DNA of 64,000 bases from Neocallimastix lanati (nom. inval.) (GCA_016946835.1 JACVTC010000022.1:1612001-1676000); one strand, 5' to 3'; shown: positions 1 through 12,959, counted from the stretch's first letter. Program-made: numbers and translations. The notes: a model not told the origin generated them from the letters alone.

Positions 1-230
1 TTAATAAATAAAGAATAATAATATAATTTATTTAAGATTTAGTTAATTTAATAATAAAACTTTTATATATAGATAGATATTTACTATCTTTTTTGATCTA
101 TCTATCTATATATATATTTATTAAATATTTATTTTTATTTATATCTTAATTTAAAACAAAAACATAAATTTTTTTATTTATTTATATATTAAGTTATTAA
201 ATATCATACTATTGTATAATAATAAGCAAA

Positions 231-1970
231 ATGGATCCAGCAAATATGACTGAAGTTTCTTTAGACACTCTTAATAATGAAAAATCATTGGAATATTCAG
301 CGACTAATGATGTTAGTATTTCTACTAATGATATTACTGAAATTTCCATAGATACGCTTAATAATGAAAAGGTTAATGTAATGATCACTCTTCCAGATAA
401 TGATATGGATCATTCTTCAGTTCAGGAAAATGATTTTCTTAATCAAAAAGTTGATGAAAAGGGTTACCCCATCGTTAAGAAAGTAGGTGGTGGTGGTCCT
501 GAATACCCAAAATTCTTCCCAATGTTAATTACTATCATTTCAATATTATTTTTCACTATTTTAAATGAATCAGTTGCCTCTGTAATGTATGCCGATTTAA
601 CAAAGGAATTTAACAAGGAAATTACTACTGTTCAATGGGTTACTACTGCTTTTATTATTGTATTAGCTATAGGTATGGTACTTTCAGCTTATCTCTCAAA
701 ACATCTTTTGCTACGTACAATCTTCTTTGTTGCAGATGGCTTTTTTTTGATTGGCTCTATTTTATGTGTTGTTGCTCCTACTTTCGCCGTTTTAATTGTG
801 GCTCGTATCTTCCAAGCCATTGGTACCTCTATGCTTATGCCACAAATTACTCCAGTGATTATGATTATGGCTCCAAGAGAACATGTAGGTATGTATAATG
901 GTTTAACCATGGTCGTTGCTGGTTCTGGCGCTGCTTTAGGTCCAACTCTTTCAGGTGTAATTACCAATTACTTGGGTTGGAGATATGTCTTTTTAATTTT
1001 GACTCCAATTCCACTTATTGGTGGTCTTTGTGGTATTAAAACCATGGGTAATGTAGTGAAACAAGAAAAAACTCGTATTGATTTCCTCTCTTTAATTTTA
1101 GTCTTCCTTGGTTATGGTGGCATTTCTCTTGGTTTAGGTTTTGCTGGTGATGAAGGTTTTACTTCCTGGAAAGTTTTGGTTCCATTAATCATTGGTATTT
1201 TGGCCTTACCTTTACTTTTCCTTTCCTTCGATAGAAGTAAGAATCCTCTTATTAATGTCAAGAATATGGGTAATGCCTACTTTATTTTAAATATCTTTTA
1301 CAGTGCATCTCAATCTTTCTTCGTTTTAGGTCTTTTAGCAATCTTCCCATTCATAATAGAGCACAGTTTAGGTAAGAGTGTCTTTATTAGTGGAATCTCT
1401 CTTTTACCTGGAGGTATTGTTAATGCCCTTATGAATATTGTGGCAGGAAAAATTTATGATAAATATAGATTTAAGTACTCTTATATTGCCTACTTCTTCA
1501 TGTTATTAAGTGCTATCTTTATGTTCTTAATGTTCCGTTATGGTCATGCTGAATTATGGGTCATAATATTGGGTTATCTTATCGTCTCCTCCTTAGTTCC
1601 TATTATTCCAACTACATTCAGTACTGCGGCATTAACCAGTATTCCACCTCAATCTACACCTCATGGAGGTGCTCTTTTCCATTCCTCTTACCAATTATTC
1701 GGTGCTTTAGGTACTGCTGTCTATATTGCCATCTTAAAGGGTTGTGGTTCAGTCTCCTGGGTTGATAGTGAAGATCCATTTATCAGAGGTGGTACAATGT
1801 GTTTACTTTTATTAATTATAACTATGGTATTCTTCTTTATTACTTCCGCAATTTGGTGTAATTATTACTTCCATAAGCATCCATTAAAATTAGAAACAAA
1901 GAAGAATATGGAAAAAGAAAAAAATATGAAAGAAATTAAAAATGAAAAAAATGAAAAAGGAAAAATATAA
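231..1970 (+). CDS. MFS multidrug-type exporter, DHA2-like (14-TM)
   Basis: Single-exon ORF of 579 residues from ATG 231 (context AGCAAAATGG) to TAA. Residues 1-90 are a hydrophilic cytosolic tail holding two copies of a short repeat (TEVSLDTLNNEK and TEISIDTLNNEK). Strongly hydrophobic segments follow from about residue 95 to 555, enough for roughly 14 membrane spans. GSGAALGPTLSGVI (about residue 230) is the antiporter motif C of proton-driven drug exporters, followed by WRYVFLI as in EmrB/QacA-type carriers. The usual motif A between TM2 and TM3 is weak (SAYLSKHLLLR), as in some bacterial LmrB-like proteins. The C-terminus is a Lys/Glu/Asn-rich tail. Role inferred: proton-coupled export of small toxic compounds at the plasma membrane. 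Lack of introns and bacterial resemblance suggest old transfer from rumen bacteria; substrate unknown. Confidence 0.88.
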   Translation: MDPANMTEVSLDTLNNEKSLEYSATNDVSISTNDITEISIDTLNNEKVNVMITLPDNDMDHSSVQENDFLNQKVDEKGYPIVKKVGGGGPEYPKFFPMLITIISILFFTILNESVASVMYADLTKEFNKEITTVQWVTTAFIIVLAIGMVLSAYLSKHLLLRTIFFVADGFFLIGSILCVVAPTFAVLIVARIFQAIGTSMLMPQITPVIMIMAPREHVGMYNGLTMVVAGSGAALGPTLSGVITNYLGWRYVFLILTPIPLIGGLCGIKTMGNVVKQEKTRIDFLSLILVFLGYGGISLGLGFAGDEGFTSWKVLVPLIIGILALPLLFLSFDRSKNPLINVKNMGNAYFILNIFYSASQSFFVLGLLAIFPFIIEHSLGKSVFISGISLLPGGIVNALMNIVAGKIYDKYRFKYSYIAYFFMLLSAIFMFLMFRYGHAELWVIILGYLIVSSLVPIIPTTFSTAALTSIPPQSTPHGGALFHSSYQLFGALGTAVYIAILKGCGSVSWVDSEDPFIRGGTMCLLLLIITMVFFFITSAIWCNYYFHKHPLKLETKKNMEKEKNMKEIKNEKNEKGKI

Positions 1971-2406
1971 AAATTGAATAAAGACTAATGAAAAGGAGGA
2001 ATAAACTATTGAAATTCAAATAAAGAGGATGAGAATTTTTTTTTCTTTTTTAATTTAACATTTTCTTTTTTTTATTATTAATTTTAACTTTTTTTATTTA
2101 ATTATTTTTATTTATTAATGTTTTTTTATTTTTAAAAAAAAATTATTAAAAAATTTTTTTTGATAATACATATTTATTTTTACTAACAAATTACTAAACT
2201 TTTTTTTTTAAAAAAAAATAAACTTATTAAAATAAACTTAATTTTTTATTTATTTCCCTTTTATATTTTAGTAATATATATGAATATTTATTTTATATTA
2301 TTATTTTATGTTAGTTTTAAATAATTATTTATTTAAATATTTATTTAAATATTAAAATTCTTAGATTATATATATATAGATTATATATTTATTTTAATAT
2401 CACAAA

Positions 2407-2462
<56 letters not shown>

Positions 2463-2518
2463 ATTCATATCTGTACTGTTTTCGATTTTATAATTTTAAA
2501 TCTATTTTTTTAAATATT

Positions 2519-2552
<34 letters not shown>

Positions 2553-2868
2553 TGACTCATGAAATATTAAATTTCATCAAAAAATAATTTATTTCGATAA
2601 TAAAAATAGTTATAAAAATAAAATTCATTTCAAAAAATAAAATAAAATAAAATATAATAAAAAATAATATAAAAAATGTTATTTAGAATAATAATACCTT
2701 ATTATTATTAAATATGCTCGTTCTTTATTTTATATATATTATTTTGATAAAGCAAATTAATTAATAAAAAGTATAATAGCAATATTTACATGATAATAAT
2801 ATATTAATAATACTACAGGAATATAATTAAAAATTAATCACATAATTATGTAAATACAAAAGTAATTT
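1971..2868. other. gene-free AT-rich spacer
   Basis: Nothing coding seen. It contains an uninterrupted A run of about 52 bases (about 2409-2460) and a T run of about 28 bases (about 2520-2547). These probably form the 3' flank of the MFS gene and a homopolymer-rich spacer. Confidence 0.7.
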
Positions 2869-3147
2869 TTAATTTTTATTTTGTATTATAAAATATAACA
2901 AAAATCTTAAAAAAAAAAGACCCATACCACTATGCGGGTAATATGGTCTTTCTTTTGAATTTTTGCATTCGGTTTTCAATAATGAGACAGTAGTTGTGTC
3001 TCTTATTGAATCATGTTTTTTCATTCCAAATAATGAAAATGGTGTTGAAATATTTTCATTACTTGTTGTCTTTTGTACTACTTTTGGTGCTTCAAGTGTA
3101 ACTTTGAAAAGACCATCAAAGAAAGAATTTTGGAAAAATTGTTGCAT
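2869..3147 (-). CDS. small hypothetical protein (92 aa), unassigned
   Basis: ATG-to-stop ORF on the minus strand inside a clear GC-richer island (about 2930-3165) within very AT-rich surroundings, which in such genomes usually marks coding sequence. The protein starts MQQFFQNSFFDGLFKV, has mixed composition, contains a polar centre (KKHDSIRDTTT) and a motif RPYYPHSGMG, then a hydrophobic tail that may be read-through into 3' flank. A shorter plus-strand ORF (2963-3163) overlaps it; the minus frame has better codon choice and fewer cysteine/phenylalanine runs. I do not recognise a family. It could also be an exon of a larger gene or the relic of one. Confidence 0.35.
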   Translation of the reverse strand: MQQFFQNSFFDGLFKVTLEAPKVVQKTTSNENISTPFSLFGMKKHDSIRDTTTVSLLKTECKNSKERPYYPHSGMGLFFLRFLLYFIIQNKN

Positions 3148-4360
3148 TGAGCATTTTAATTAATTTTTTTATAAATTTTTAGAAGATAGTTTAATAATTT
3201 TTTTTTTTTTTTTTTTTTTTTTTTAGTTTAGTTTTTTGTTTTTGTAATTTTATTTTAAAGTTATTTTTATTTTTTTAGTTTGTTTGTTAATTTTTATTTA
3301 CCTTTGATTATGTTATGATTTATTTTGGGTTTAATATTTTTACAAAACTTCTTTCTTGTTTTTTCTTAAAAGATTTTATTATAATTTTTTTTTTTTTGAT
3401 ATTTAAAATATTTATAATATATATATATTTTTAACTTAAATTAAACTTTCATTTATCAATAAAATGAAAAGTTCTATTTTACAAATTATAATTGAAAATA
3501 ATAATTCAATAATAATTATGTTTATTTTTCAACACGGGTATATATTATTATTATTATTATTATTATTATTATCAATATAATAAGTAAAATTAAATTCTTA
3601 TTAGTTATTGATAATTAATAATGAAATTAAATAATTTTAAAAAATTAAATTGTAAAACGAAATAAAACAATATATATATATTTCGAAAAAATATTTAAAA
3701 TAAATTTTTAAAAGTAAAACGCTAATTTAAAAAAAAGAAAAAATTATAATAACAAAAAAATATACAAAAAACAAAATAAAATAAAATAAAAAAAAAAAAA
3801 ACTATAAAATGTATTTATAAAAAATTTCAAAAAAAAAAGGACTTATGGGTAAAAAAAAAAATGCTATTTATAGTTTTTTATTTATAATTTATTTACAATT
3901 TATTATTTATTATTTATAATTATTTATTATTCATTATATATTTAAATATTTACTATTTATTATTTCATTTATAATTTATTATTTATTATTTATTATTTAT
4001 TTAATATATATTTTATTCAAATTATTATCTTTACAATTATAATTATTAAACTATACTTATAATATAAAAATATTTTAAAATATATTATATAATTTTATTA
4101 TTATTAGTTTTATATAAAAAATTCATATTAATAAAATGATTTAAATTATTACATATGAAAAAATTAAAAATTTTATATATGTTAAATATTCTGTACAAAA
4201 TAATCTAATAATATGGATAAGAATAATTCTATATAAAATGATAAATTACTATATATTTCAGCACATATACTATTTATTAAATTATACATAGAATACAATA
4301 TAATAAAATATAATAAAAACTAAAAAATTGCTATTTATTTTATATTATTTTATTTTATTT

Positions 4361-4571
4361 AATCTGTACTTTATATTTATATTTCAACTATTTATTTTAT
4401 TTTATTTTATTTAATTCAATTCAATCTGTACTTTATATTAATATTTCAACTATTTATTTTATTTTATTTTATTTAATTCAATTCAATCTGTACTTTATAT
4501 TAATATTTCAACTATTTATTTTATGTTATTTTATTTAATTCAATTCAATCTGTACTTTATATTAATATTTT
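4361..4571. repeat. 62-bp tandem repeat, about 3.4 copies
   Basis: The string AATCTGTACTTTATAT recurs at 4361, 4423, 4485 and 4547, exactly 62 bp apart. Each copy is followed by ATATTTCAACTATTTATTTT and a variable TTTTA run. A related sequence lies near 41240-41340. Confidence 0.85.
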
Positions 4572-5315
4572 TTAATAAATGATGATAATAATATTTATGA
4601 TGTAAAAAAAATAGTAAATAAAAAAATAAATATTATACAAATATTTAATATTTTTTTAAAATTATTTAATTGTATCTTTCTTGATATATAATATTATTTT
4701 TTGTAAGTCGATATTATTTACTTTAATTTTATTCAAATGAACACTATAATTTATAAACTTTTTGATTTAAAAGGAAATATTTTATAAAACATCTCAATAA
4801 CAAAATACCAATAGATCTAAAACAATAATTGTTGAAACATTAATTGAAAATGCTTGAATAAAATAGAGTTTAATATATTACATTGATGTTTTTATTGGTA
4901 TAATTATGTAAAGATTCTTAATTTTTAATTACATTTTAACATCAAATAAAAGAATCTAATGACTTACTGCATATCTATTATTTTTTTGTACAAATTTATA
5001 TATATAATTATGGTAAGATTCTTAATTACTTTTTAATTCAAATAAAGGAATATAATGAATTGTAAAAACTTTATTTAATTATATATATATATATATATAT
5101 ATTTATATTTATTTTATTAATTTTATTAATTTTATTTTTTATTATAAATAATAAATAAAATAATTAAATATATCATTTAATTTAGAAGTAAAAGTAAATA
5201 TATTAAAAATGATATAAGACAAATAAAATATTTAGACTTTTAGATGATATAGAAAAGAATTAGGTTTATAAAGAAGATTAATTTATTATAAAATATGAAA
5301 TATATGAATCTAGTA

Positions 5316-5602
5316 TATTTCGCAATGCGGTTTATTTTTTGTACGTAGCTTGCTTTTTTTAATAATTAAATAAATAATAAATATTCTTTTTTTTATATAT
5401 AATTTATTAATATTCAATTGTAAAAATAATTTTTTTTAATTCTTTTTAAATAGAATATATTATTATTTCTTTTAAAGTAATTATTTAATAATATTTAATT
5501 GAAAAATATATTATTATATATATATTTATTTATGATTGTATAGAATATTTTAAAAATTATATGGCTTTATTTTAAAATTTTTATATGCCACATTGCGAAA
5601 TG
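5316..5602. mobile_element. candidate MITE-like element with short TIRs
   Basis: TTTCGCAATGCGG (5318-5330) and CCACATTGCGAAA (5588-5600) are inverted copies with one mismatch, placed 283 bp apart end to end. They are GC-rich against very AT-rich flanks. No target-site duplication is evident and there is no coding content, so the call is tentative. Confidence 0.3.
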
Positions 5603-6883
5603 CACGATCCTCAAAATATATGTTTTTTATATTAATTTAAAAATTAAAATTAAAAACATTATATTTGATATACCCTAATTAAATTAATTATTTTATATAC
5701 TAGATATTTTTTCAATAAACCTTATTATCAGTAGGTATTACGTATTATACCTTTTATTTTCTGAAATACTATTTTAATATAGGTACATTTATTATGTTTT
5801 TTTTTTTTGGTAGGTTAAATTAAAAAAAATATATATATGTTTTAATATAAATATAAATGCTTATTCTTTAAACTAGTTCTTATTTAACTAAATCTTGTAA
5901 AATCTATTTTAAAAAAAAAAAAATTAACTCAAAAAATATCCAAAAAATAATAATTATAAACAATTAAAATTTAATAAATAATGTTGTCAATAGTATTGAA
6001 TAATATTTTTGTGTTACATGTAATTTTCTATTTAATTTATCCTGAAAAATAATCCATCCAATAGATTGAATTTAATTTATTTTTATTTTTTTTAATCATC
6101 ATTAAATTAAAAATTTTTAAAATCATAAATAAATATTAAAAATGAAATATCCTTTATATTATTACATATTATATCTAAATATTAAGTTTTTAATTCATTT
6201 ATTAATAAATGTCTTACATAATTTATTTTAAACTTTAGTATTAAAATTAAACAATAAAAAAAAAAATATTTGTAGATAATAGTATTATTACAAGTAAAAA
6301 AATATTACAAGGATTATTCAGCTTTAATATATTCATATATTAATTATTTTTATATAAAAAAATTGAAACGTGATAATATTATTATAAGAAATATATTAGA
6401 GAAAAAAAAAAAAAAATTAAATATATAATTTTTTATGACTAAAAAAAAAAAAATAATTTTTTAACAGGATATTGAAGGATTGAAGGGTAGCACAAATTTT
6501 ATTTTCAATATATAACCTTATTAAATCTTAAATTTAAAAAAAAAAAAAAAAAAAAAATTAAAAAACTATAAATACAAATAATATATATATAATGAAAAAT
6601 TTCTAATTTTTTTTTTTTTTTTTTTTTTTTATTTTTTTTTTGCAAAAAAATAAAAAGAATTAATTGGAAAAAATTGGAAAAAAAATAACGAAATAATAAA
6701 TATATATAAATATATATAAATATACTTAAAAATATTTAGTTAATATAAATATATATAAATCAATAATGAATAAATATATATTAATATTGTTTATATAAAA
6801 ATATTAAACGAATACCAAATAAAACTAAAACCACAAGAAAAATTATAAAAATAAAATAAAATCCAAAAATTTTTAAATTCAAA

Positions 6884-9800
6884 ATGATATTTAATCAATT
6901 AAAAATACTAATATGGAGAAATATAATACTAAAAAATAGAAGGCTTTTTCTACTTTGTTAGAAATTATTATACCAATAATAATTTCTCTTGTTGTTGGTA
7001 ATTTAAAAATAAATAATCTTAAACAATAATAAAATATGAATATATAATAAAAATATAATTATTATTATTGTTATTATTATAAGTGTTATTATAAGCATTA
7101 TTATCATTATTATTAATTTAATTTAATTTCTATATTAATAGATTATTATTCTAAAACTGAATATGAAAATGACGTTTTTGAAAAAATTGAAAATTTTAAA
7201 ATAAGCGATTTCATTAATATGAACGAAGAAAGATCGGTATATAAAGTAGCAATGACTTAATTGCTTCAGTTAAACGTTCTTTAGTTGATAATTCTAAAAC
7301 TACTTCAAATGAAGGATATAATGAAATTGACATTGGAAATAAGAGTATAACAGAAAATGAAGATTTCAATGAAACTACAAATACTAAAGGAAATATAAAC
7401 GAAGGCTAAAATATTGATAAAACCGGGAATAACGAGAAAGTATATGAATATAAAATAAAAATTATAAGAAACGAAGAAGAAAACGAGAAAGAAACAAAAC
7501 TAAACAAATTAGAGTCTTTTACTTATTTCTATATTAATTTTACTTCACTAACGAAATATAAATTTAGTTTTTATTTCACAGATGAGTTGTTCGAAAGAAT
7601 TAGAGATGTCAAATTTAATTATATTATAGATAACGAATATTTTGATGAATTTTATGAAGTTAACAATTATCAATTAATTATAAATCAATCAATTATTAAA
7701 ATTTTATCTCCTAATAGTCAAAATTTCAATATCAAATATACGCTATTAGACAGAAATTCATTTATCGAGAAAAGAAAGGAAAATAAAACTCAGGTTTTAG
7801 TACCTTTTTTTATGATTTTCTATTTCATTCCATGTGTTTGTAATTTACTGGTTTTATTAGTAATAGAAAAAGAATCTAAAATTAAGGAGTCATTAATAAT
7901 TATTGGATTAAAAAAAACCGCTTTCTGGATTTCATGGGCCATAACCTATGGATTTATTATTTTTTTAAGTTCCGCTATAGTAACTACAGTTATGATATTT
8001 TGTGAATTATTTACCTACATCCATTGGAGTTTATTAATTTTATAATTGGTAATCTACGGTTTATCCTGTTGTTCTATTTCATTCATTCTTTCGACATTCA
8101 TTAATAAGTCAAAAACAGCAAATACTGTTGGTGTTATGATTAATGCATTATTTTTCGGCATGTTTATTTTAGAAACATATTTAGAAAAAGATCCAAAGTT
8201 TTATAACGTATTTTTATTCGTTGCTTCGCCAATATCCTTTATTTCGTTATTTAATTTATTTATAAAATATGATCAACAAAGAATACATATTAATCTTATT
8301 AATATATTTAAGAAACCTAGTTTAAGTTATTGTTTTTTTGGTTTAATATTTACTTGCATTTTTTATTTTATTGTTGCGATATATTTAGATAATGTATTAC
8401 CTCAAGGTAGTAATTTTCATAAAAAGTGGCACTTTTTTATTACAGAATTTTTCAAAACTAAAAAAAATCAAATGAAAGATTCTAGAAAAAGGGAAGTTAA
8501 CCCCTATATTCAGAAAGTACCGGAAAACATGGTAAAAACGGTTGAAATTCAAAACATTAATAAAATTTTTAAGGTTAAAGGAAAAAAAAAAGAAATTTTA
8601 AAGAATATTGATTTCAAAGCCTATTATAATGAAATTTTTGCAATCTTGGGACATAATGGGGCAGGTAAAACCACATTAATGAGTATTATGACTGGTATTC
8701 TAGCCCCTGCTGATGGAGAAGTTTATTATGATAATGTACCGATTACTAATAATGAAATGAAAATATGTAAACAATTCGGATACTGTCCTCAATTCGATAC
8801 TTTTAATAATAATTTGACAATTGCTGAACATGTTAAACTCTATAGTGGTATCAAAGGTATTAAAATTGATATTGATTCGACTCTGAAAGATATTGATTTG
8901 TTAAATAAAAAAAATAATTTCCCAAAAGAACTTAGTGGAGGTCAAAGAAGAAAACTTTGTATTTCCCTTGCTCTTTTAGGATCACCAAAGTATGTATTCC
9001 TGGATGAGCCAACAACAGGACTGGATCCGTATTCAAGGAAAAATATTTGGGAATTATTATCAAGTAAAAAGGAAGGACGTGTTATTTTTGTGAGCACTCA
9101 TTATATGGAATGAAGCTGATCTTTTGGCTGATAGAAAAATGATTATCTCAAATGGTAAAATTTCATGTTTAGGCACCAGCATTTTCTTGAAACAGCAATT
9201 TAACATGAGTTATTCATTTGATATTCATTGTGAGGACACTAGCGATTCTCTTATTACAGATAATATTGTGGATAAATTTTGCCCAGGAATATCTAAAAGC
9301 AAAACCATTAGTAAAACTTATGTAACAAATGAAAATTCAAATAATATAGATGAAAATAAACATGAAGGTTATATTATTTCCTATTCCCTACCAATGAAAT
9401 ATTCTGGAATTTTTAAAAATGTTTTTGAAGGTATAAATGAAGTGAAAAAAGATCATCATTACACAATTAAAAATTTTTCATTAACTGCTCCTACTCTTGA
9501 AGAACTTTTTATAAATTTAGAAAATTGCAATGAAAGTAATCTTCAATATCAAAAAGCCACAGATAAAGCAACTATTGATATTGATAGTATTTTTAATAAA
9601 GATACCATTAATAAGCCATCATCTTTCAGACAAATATTGTTCATTATTAAACTGCGTTTAAAAATATTTCTAAGAAATAAAACATTCGCCTTTATATATA
9701 CTTTATTACTCGTTTTACTTTCTATCGTCTCTATATACTTAGTTAATTTATATATTAATAAATTACAATCAAATGAGCCTACTATTTTCCAATCATTAAA

Positions 9801-12336
9801 TATTTCTCCTTCAATTTATGAAAACGAAAAATGGTTTAAGGAAGCTAATTTAATTATTCCTGCATTAGATTATATTAATAAGATTGAATCAGCTAATAAA
9901 TTAAATATAGATACTATTAGTTATGCAAAAGATATATCAATATCATCAGGGAAAGATACATCAAAATTAAACTATGTTGGTGGATTATACGGATATTCCA
10001 ATAATAATGATGATAATGATCTTCAATTTATAATATATAAAAACATTTCTGATAGTTTCGGCATTCCTATAGCAATTAACCTGTTAAGTAATGCTATTTT
10101 GGAGCAAAATAATATTAACGAACGTTTTTCAGTTGATTTACAGCCATTAAATATTTACCATGAATACTATGATAATAACGATAAAGAACGACTTTTTAAT
10201 GTAAAACCTGAAATGGAAAAAGCTGAAATGGAACCTCTATTAATTGCCGGTATTTCATTATGTATATCTCTGTGTATTTCTGTTTTCGGACCATATACTG
10301 TTAAGGAAAGAGAAGAAGGCATCACACATCAACTTTTTCTTAATGGCACTAAGAGTATTAATTATTGGTTAGGTGTTATTATCAGTGATAGTATTTGTAT
10401 TTTTATTCCTATTGCTATCATTACATTTGTACGATATCTAAATAATATTAGTATTTTCCATCCAAAAATTATAGTGTTTACATTAACTATGTCTGCTGCT
10501 TGGATTTTAGGATGTTTACTACATCAATATATTATATCATATTTCTTTACTAAGTACGATAAAGTTTCAACTACTATTATGATTATTAATCCTATTATTA
10601 GTCTTATTGTCGGAATGACTATCGTTACTTTATCGGCTAGAGGACACCTTGTATTTATGGAAGAAATTGATAATATCAAAGATGAGAAAAAGCGATTGGA
10701 ATTAAAAAATGCCAAAATTAAACTATACATAATTTACGCTGTTTTAATCCTTTTAGTTCCTGGCATGATTATTCTTCATTACGGTAAACTGACATCATTT
10801 TTAATAAATAAGATGTATAAATTTTCTGAGGAAGAAATAGAAAAATTTTTGCTTACTGATGAAATAAAATCTATTAATTCAAATGATAATCTTACACACT
10901 ATCAAAAATCTGCCATTCTTAAAAATAAATTTTTTGATTCAAGAACACCAACTTTAAAAGATGTATTTAATTGTAGAGATAAATTTATTGTTTTAATAAT
11001 AATGTTCATTGCAATTATTATTATCTATGGAACTGCTTTATTTTTACTTGAAAAATTAAAACAAAAACGTATACGTAAAAATATGGAATATTCAATGGAA
11101 GAAAGAATAGCAAAAGATAAAATAATTGAAAATGGACCAATTGACGTTCGCAATGAATGGAGAAGAATACGTCAATCTATAAATAATTATAAGGAAAGTG
11201 AATCTACTTTAAATGTATTCGAATTAAATAAAGATTTCAAAATTAGTTCAAAAGACATTAAAAAGAAAAATAAAAAAAAGGTAAAAGAAAATGAAAATTT
11301 TGTTGGTAGAGAAGAAAATGAAGAAAGGAAAATGAAGGATATAAATAAATTTAAAAAAGATATAACAGCTTTTGAAAAAATGGATAACCGTTTGTTTTAC
11401 GATCAGAAAAAGAAAAGATATGTTAATCGTGTTGTCGATGATGTTACTTTTGGAGTAAATACTGGTGAATGTCTTGGACTTTTGGGTCCTAATGGAGCTG
11501 GTAAAACTACAACAATTTCTATGATTACAGGACTTTTATCTCATACTCATGGTGATATTAAATATGGAAGAAAAGATTTAAATGAAACAGATATGGCTGA
11601 CTTATCATTAGGATATTGTTCACAGCATGATGCCCTTTGGGAACTATTAACGGTGAAGGAAACAATTGAATTCTACTTAAATATATGTGGTTATCCTAGT
11701 AAAGTTATACCTCGTTATACCAAAGTATTAATTGATGCTTGTGGTATTGGTATTCATACTCATAAAAAGGTTTGTGAAATTAGTGGAGGTACTAAGCGTA
11801 AACTTTCTTTAATTATTTCTATTTGTTCCTTACCTAAATATATTATTTTGGATGAACCAAGTGCTGGTATGGATCCGTTCACCCGTCGGTATATGTGGAA
11901 ACTTATTTCTGAATTAAAAAATATTTGTGAAACGGATACTATTTTAACAACACACTCTACAGAAGAAGCAGAAGCTCTCTGTGATCGTATTGCAATTTTA
12001 ATTAAAGGACGTTTAGTTTGCATCAATACTCCAAGAAGTATTAAAATGAATCATAGTAATACTTACATTTTGGAAGTATATACCTCTTATTTTGAAAAAT
12101 TTGAAGAACAGTATATTAAAGAACAAAATTTATTTGGTTTAAGTTCAAGAGAACATTATGAAAAAGAATCATCTATTAATTATCAAAAGTAAACTGTTAA
12201 AATTAAAGTAGATAATATATCTAGAGTATTTTCATTAATGGAGGATGCTAAAGAAAAACAAATTATCAATCAATATAATTTTGGTCAATATACTCTTGAA
12301 GAAGTATTTATTAATTTCGTTAATAAAGTTGACTAA
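6884..12336 (+). pseudogene. ABCA-type ABC transporter, broken copy
   Basis: Full-length ABCA layout: N-terminal TM, large luminal loop, TM block, NBD1, TM block, NBD2. Exon 1 is 6884-6997, intron 6998-7141 (GTAATT..ATAG, phase 1), then one long exon to TAA 12334-12336. NBD1 has GHNGAGKTT (near 8650), LSGGQ (near 8935), FLDEPTTGLDP and the H-loop. NBD2 has GPNGAGKTT (near 11490), ISGGT (near 11785) and ILDEPSAGMDP, the expected degenerate ABCA signature. Lesions I see: frameshifts near 6957, near 7252 and near 9109 (extra A in the MDEAD motif), and in-frame TAA codons at 7407-7409, 8043-8045 and 12190-12192. Homology continues past every one, so this is a young pseudogene, or partly a sequence-error artefact. 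The family moves lipids or drugs across membranes. The intact relative is on the minus strand at 32-37 kb. Confidence 0.85.
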
Positions 12337-12407
12337 ACTCATATTTATTATTCTCATTAAATTCATTTAAATTAAACTATATTATTAAAAAAAATAATAA
12401 AAATAAA

Positions 12408-12542
<135 letters not shown>

Positions 12543-12603
12543 CATAAATAATAAATTAGTATGTTAATATAAAATATAAAATAGAATAAAGTAAAATAAT
12601 TAA

Positions 12604-12710
12604 TTAGTCTTAAATGTAAAATAAAAAAATAGTTTTAAATATAAAATAAAATAGTCTTAAATATAAAATAAAATAGTCTTAAATATAAAATAAAATAAAA
12701 TAAAATAGAA
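12604..12710. repeat. short tandem repeat (about 22 bp unit)
   Basis: The unit TAGTCTTAAATATAAAATAA recurs about four times with small changes. Confidence 0.75.
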
Positions 12711-12739
12711 TATAACAAAATAAATTATATTAAAAAAAA

Positions 12740-12793
12740 TTAAAAAAAAAGATTTAACTATATATGTTTATATAGTTAAATCTTTTTTTTTAA
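12740..12793. repeat. perfect hairpin, 25-bp arms
   Basis: 12740-12764 and 12769-12793 are exact inverted copies with a 4-base loop TGTT. The arms contain AGATTTAACTATATA. This is a strong cruciform/hairpin, possibly a tiny MITE or a 3'-end structure. No gene touches it. Confidence 0.85.
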
Positions 12794-12959
12794 TCTATAC
12801 TAATGATTATATACTTAAAATTGAATTTATATATAATTAAGTATTTTGAAAAAATTCATAATAATAAAATAAAATAAAAATTAAATATGTAATCGCAAAA
12901 ATTTTAAATTGTCATTCAAATTCATATAACATAAATTAAATATAAATAAGTTATATTTC

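Larger units (their letters stand above)
3181..6883. other. gene-free AT-rich region with repeats
   Basis: No coding segment found on either strand. It holds A/T homopolymers, TTA/ATT microsatellites (about 3541-3572), a 62-bp tandem repeat (4361-4571), a pair of diverged copies around 4893-4967 and 5000-5060, and a possible short inverted-repeat element (5316-5602). Confidence 0.6.

Noticed and set aside
689-967. Antisense ORF inside the MFS gene
   Set aside because: Shadow of codon bias on the opposite strand.
4361-4571. CRISPR-like array
   Set aside because: Adjacent tandem copies without unique spacers, in a eukaryote.
6541-6650. Promoter assignment for the ABCA pseudogene
   Set aside because: A and T runs are everywhere in this genome; nothing specific marks a promoter.
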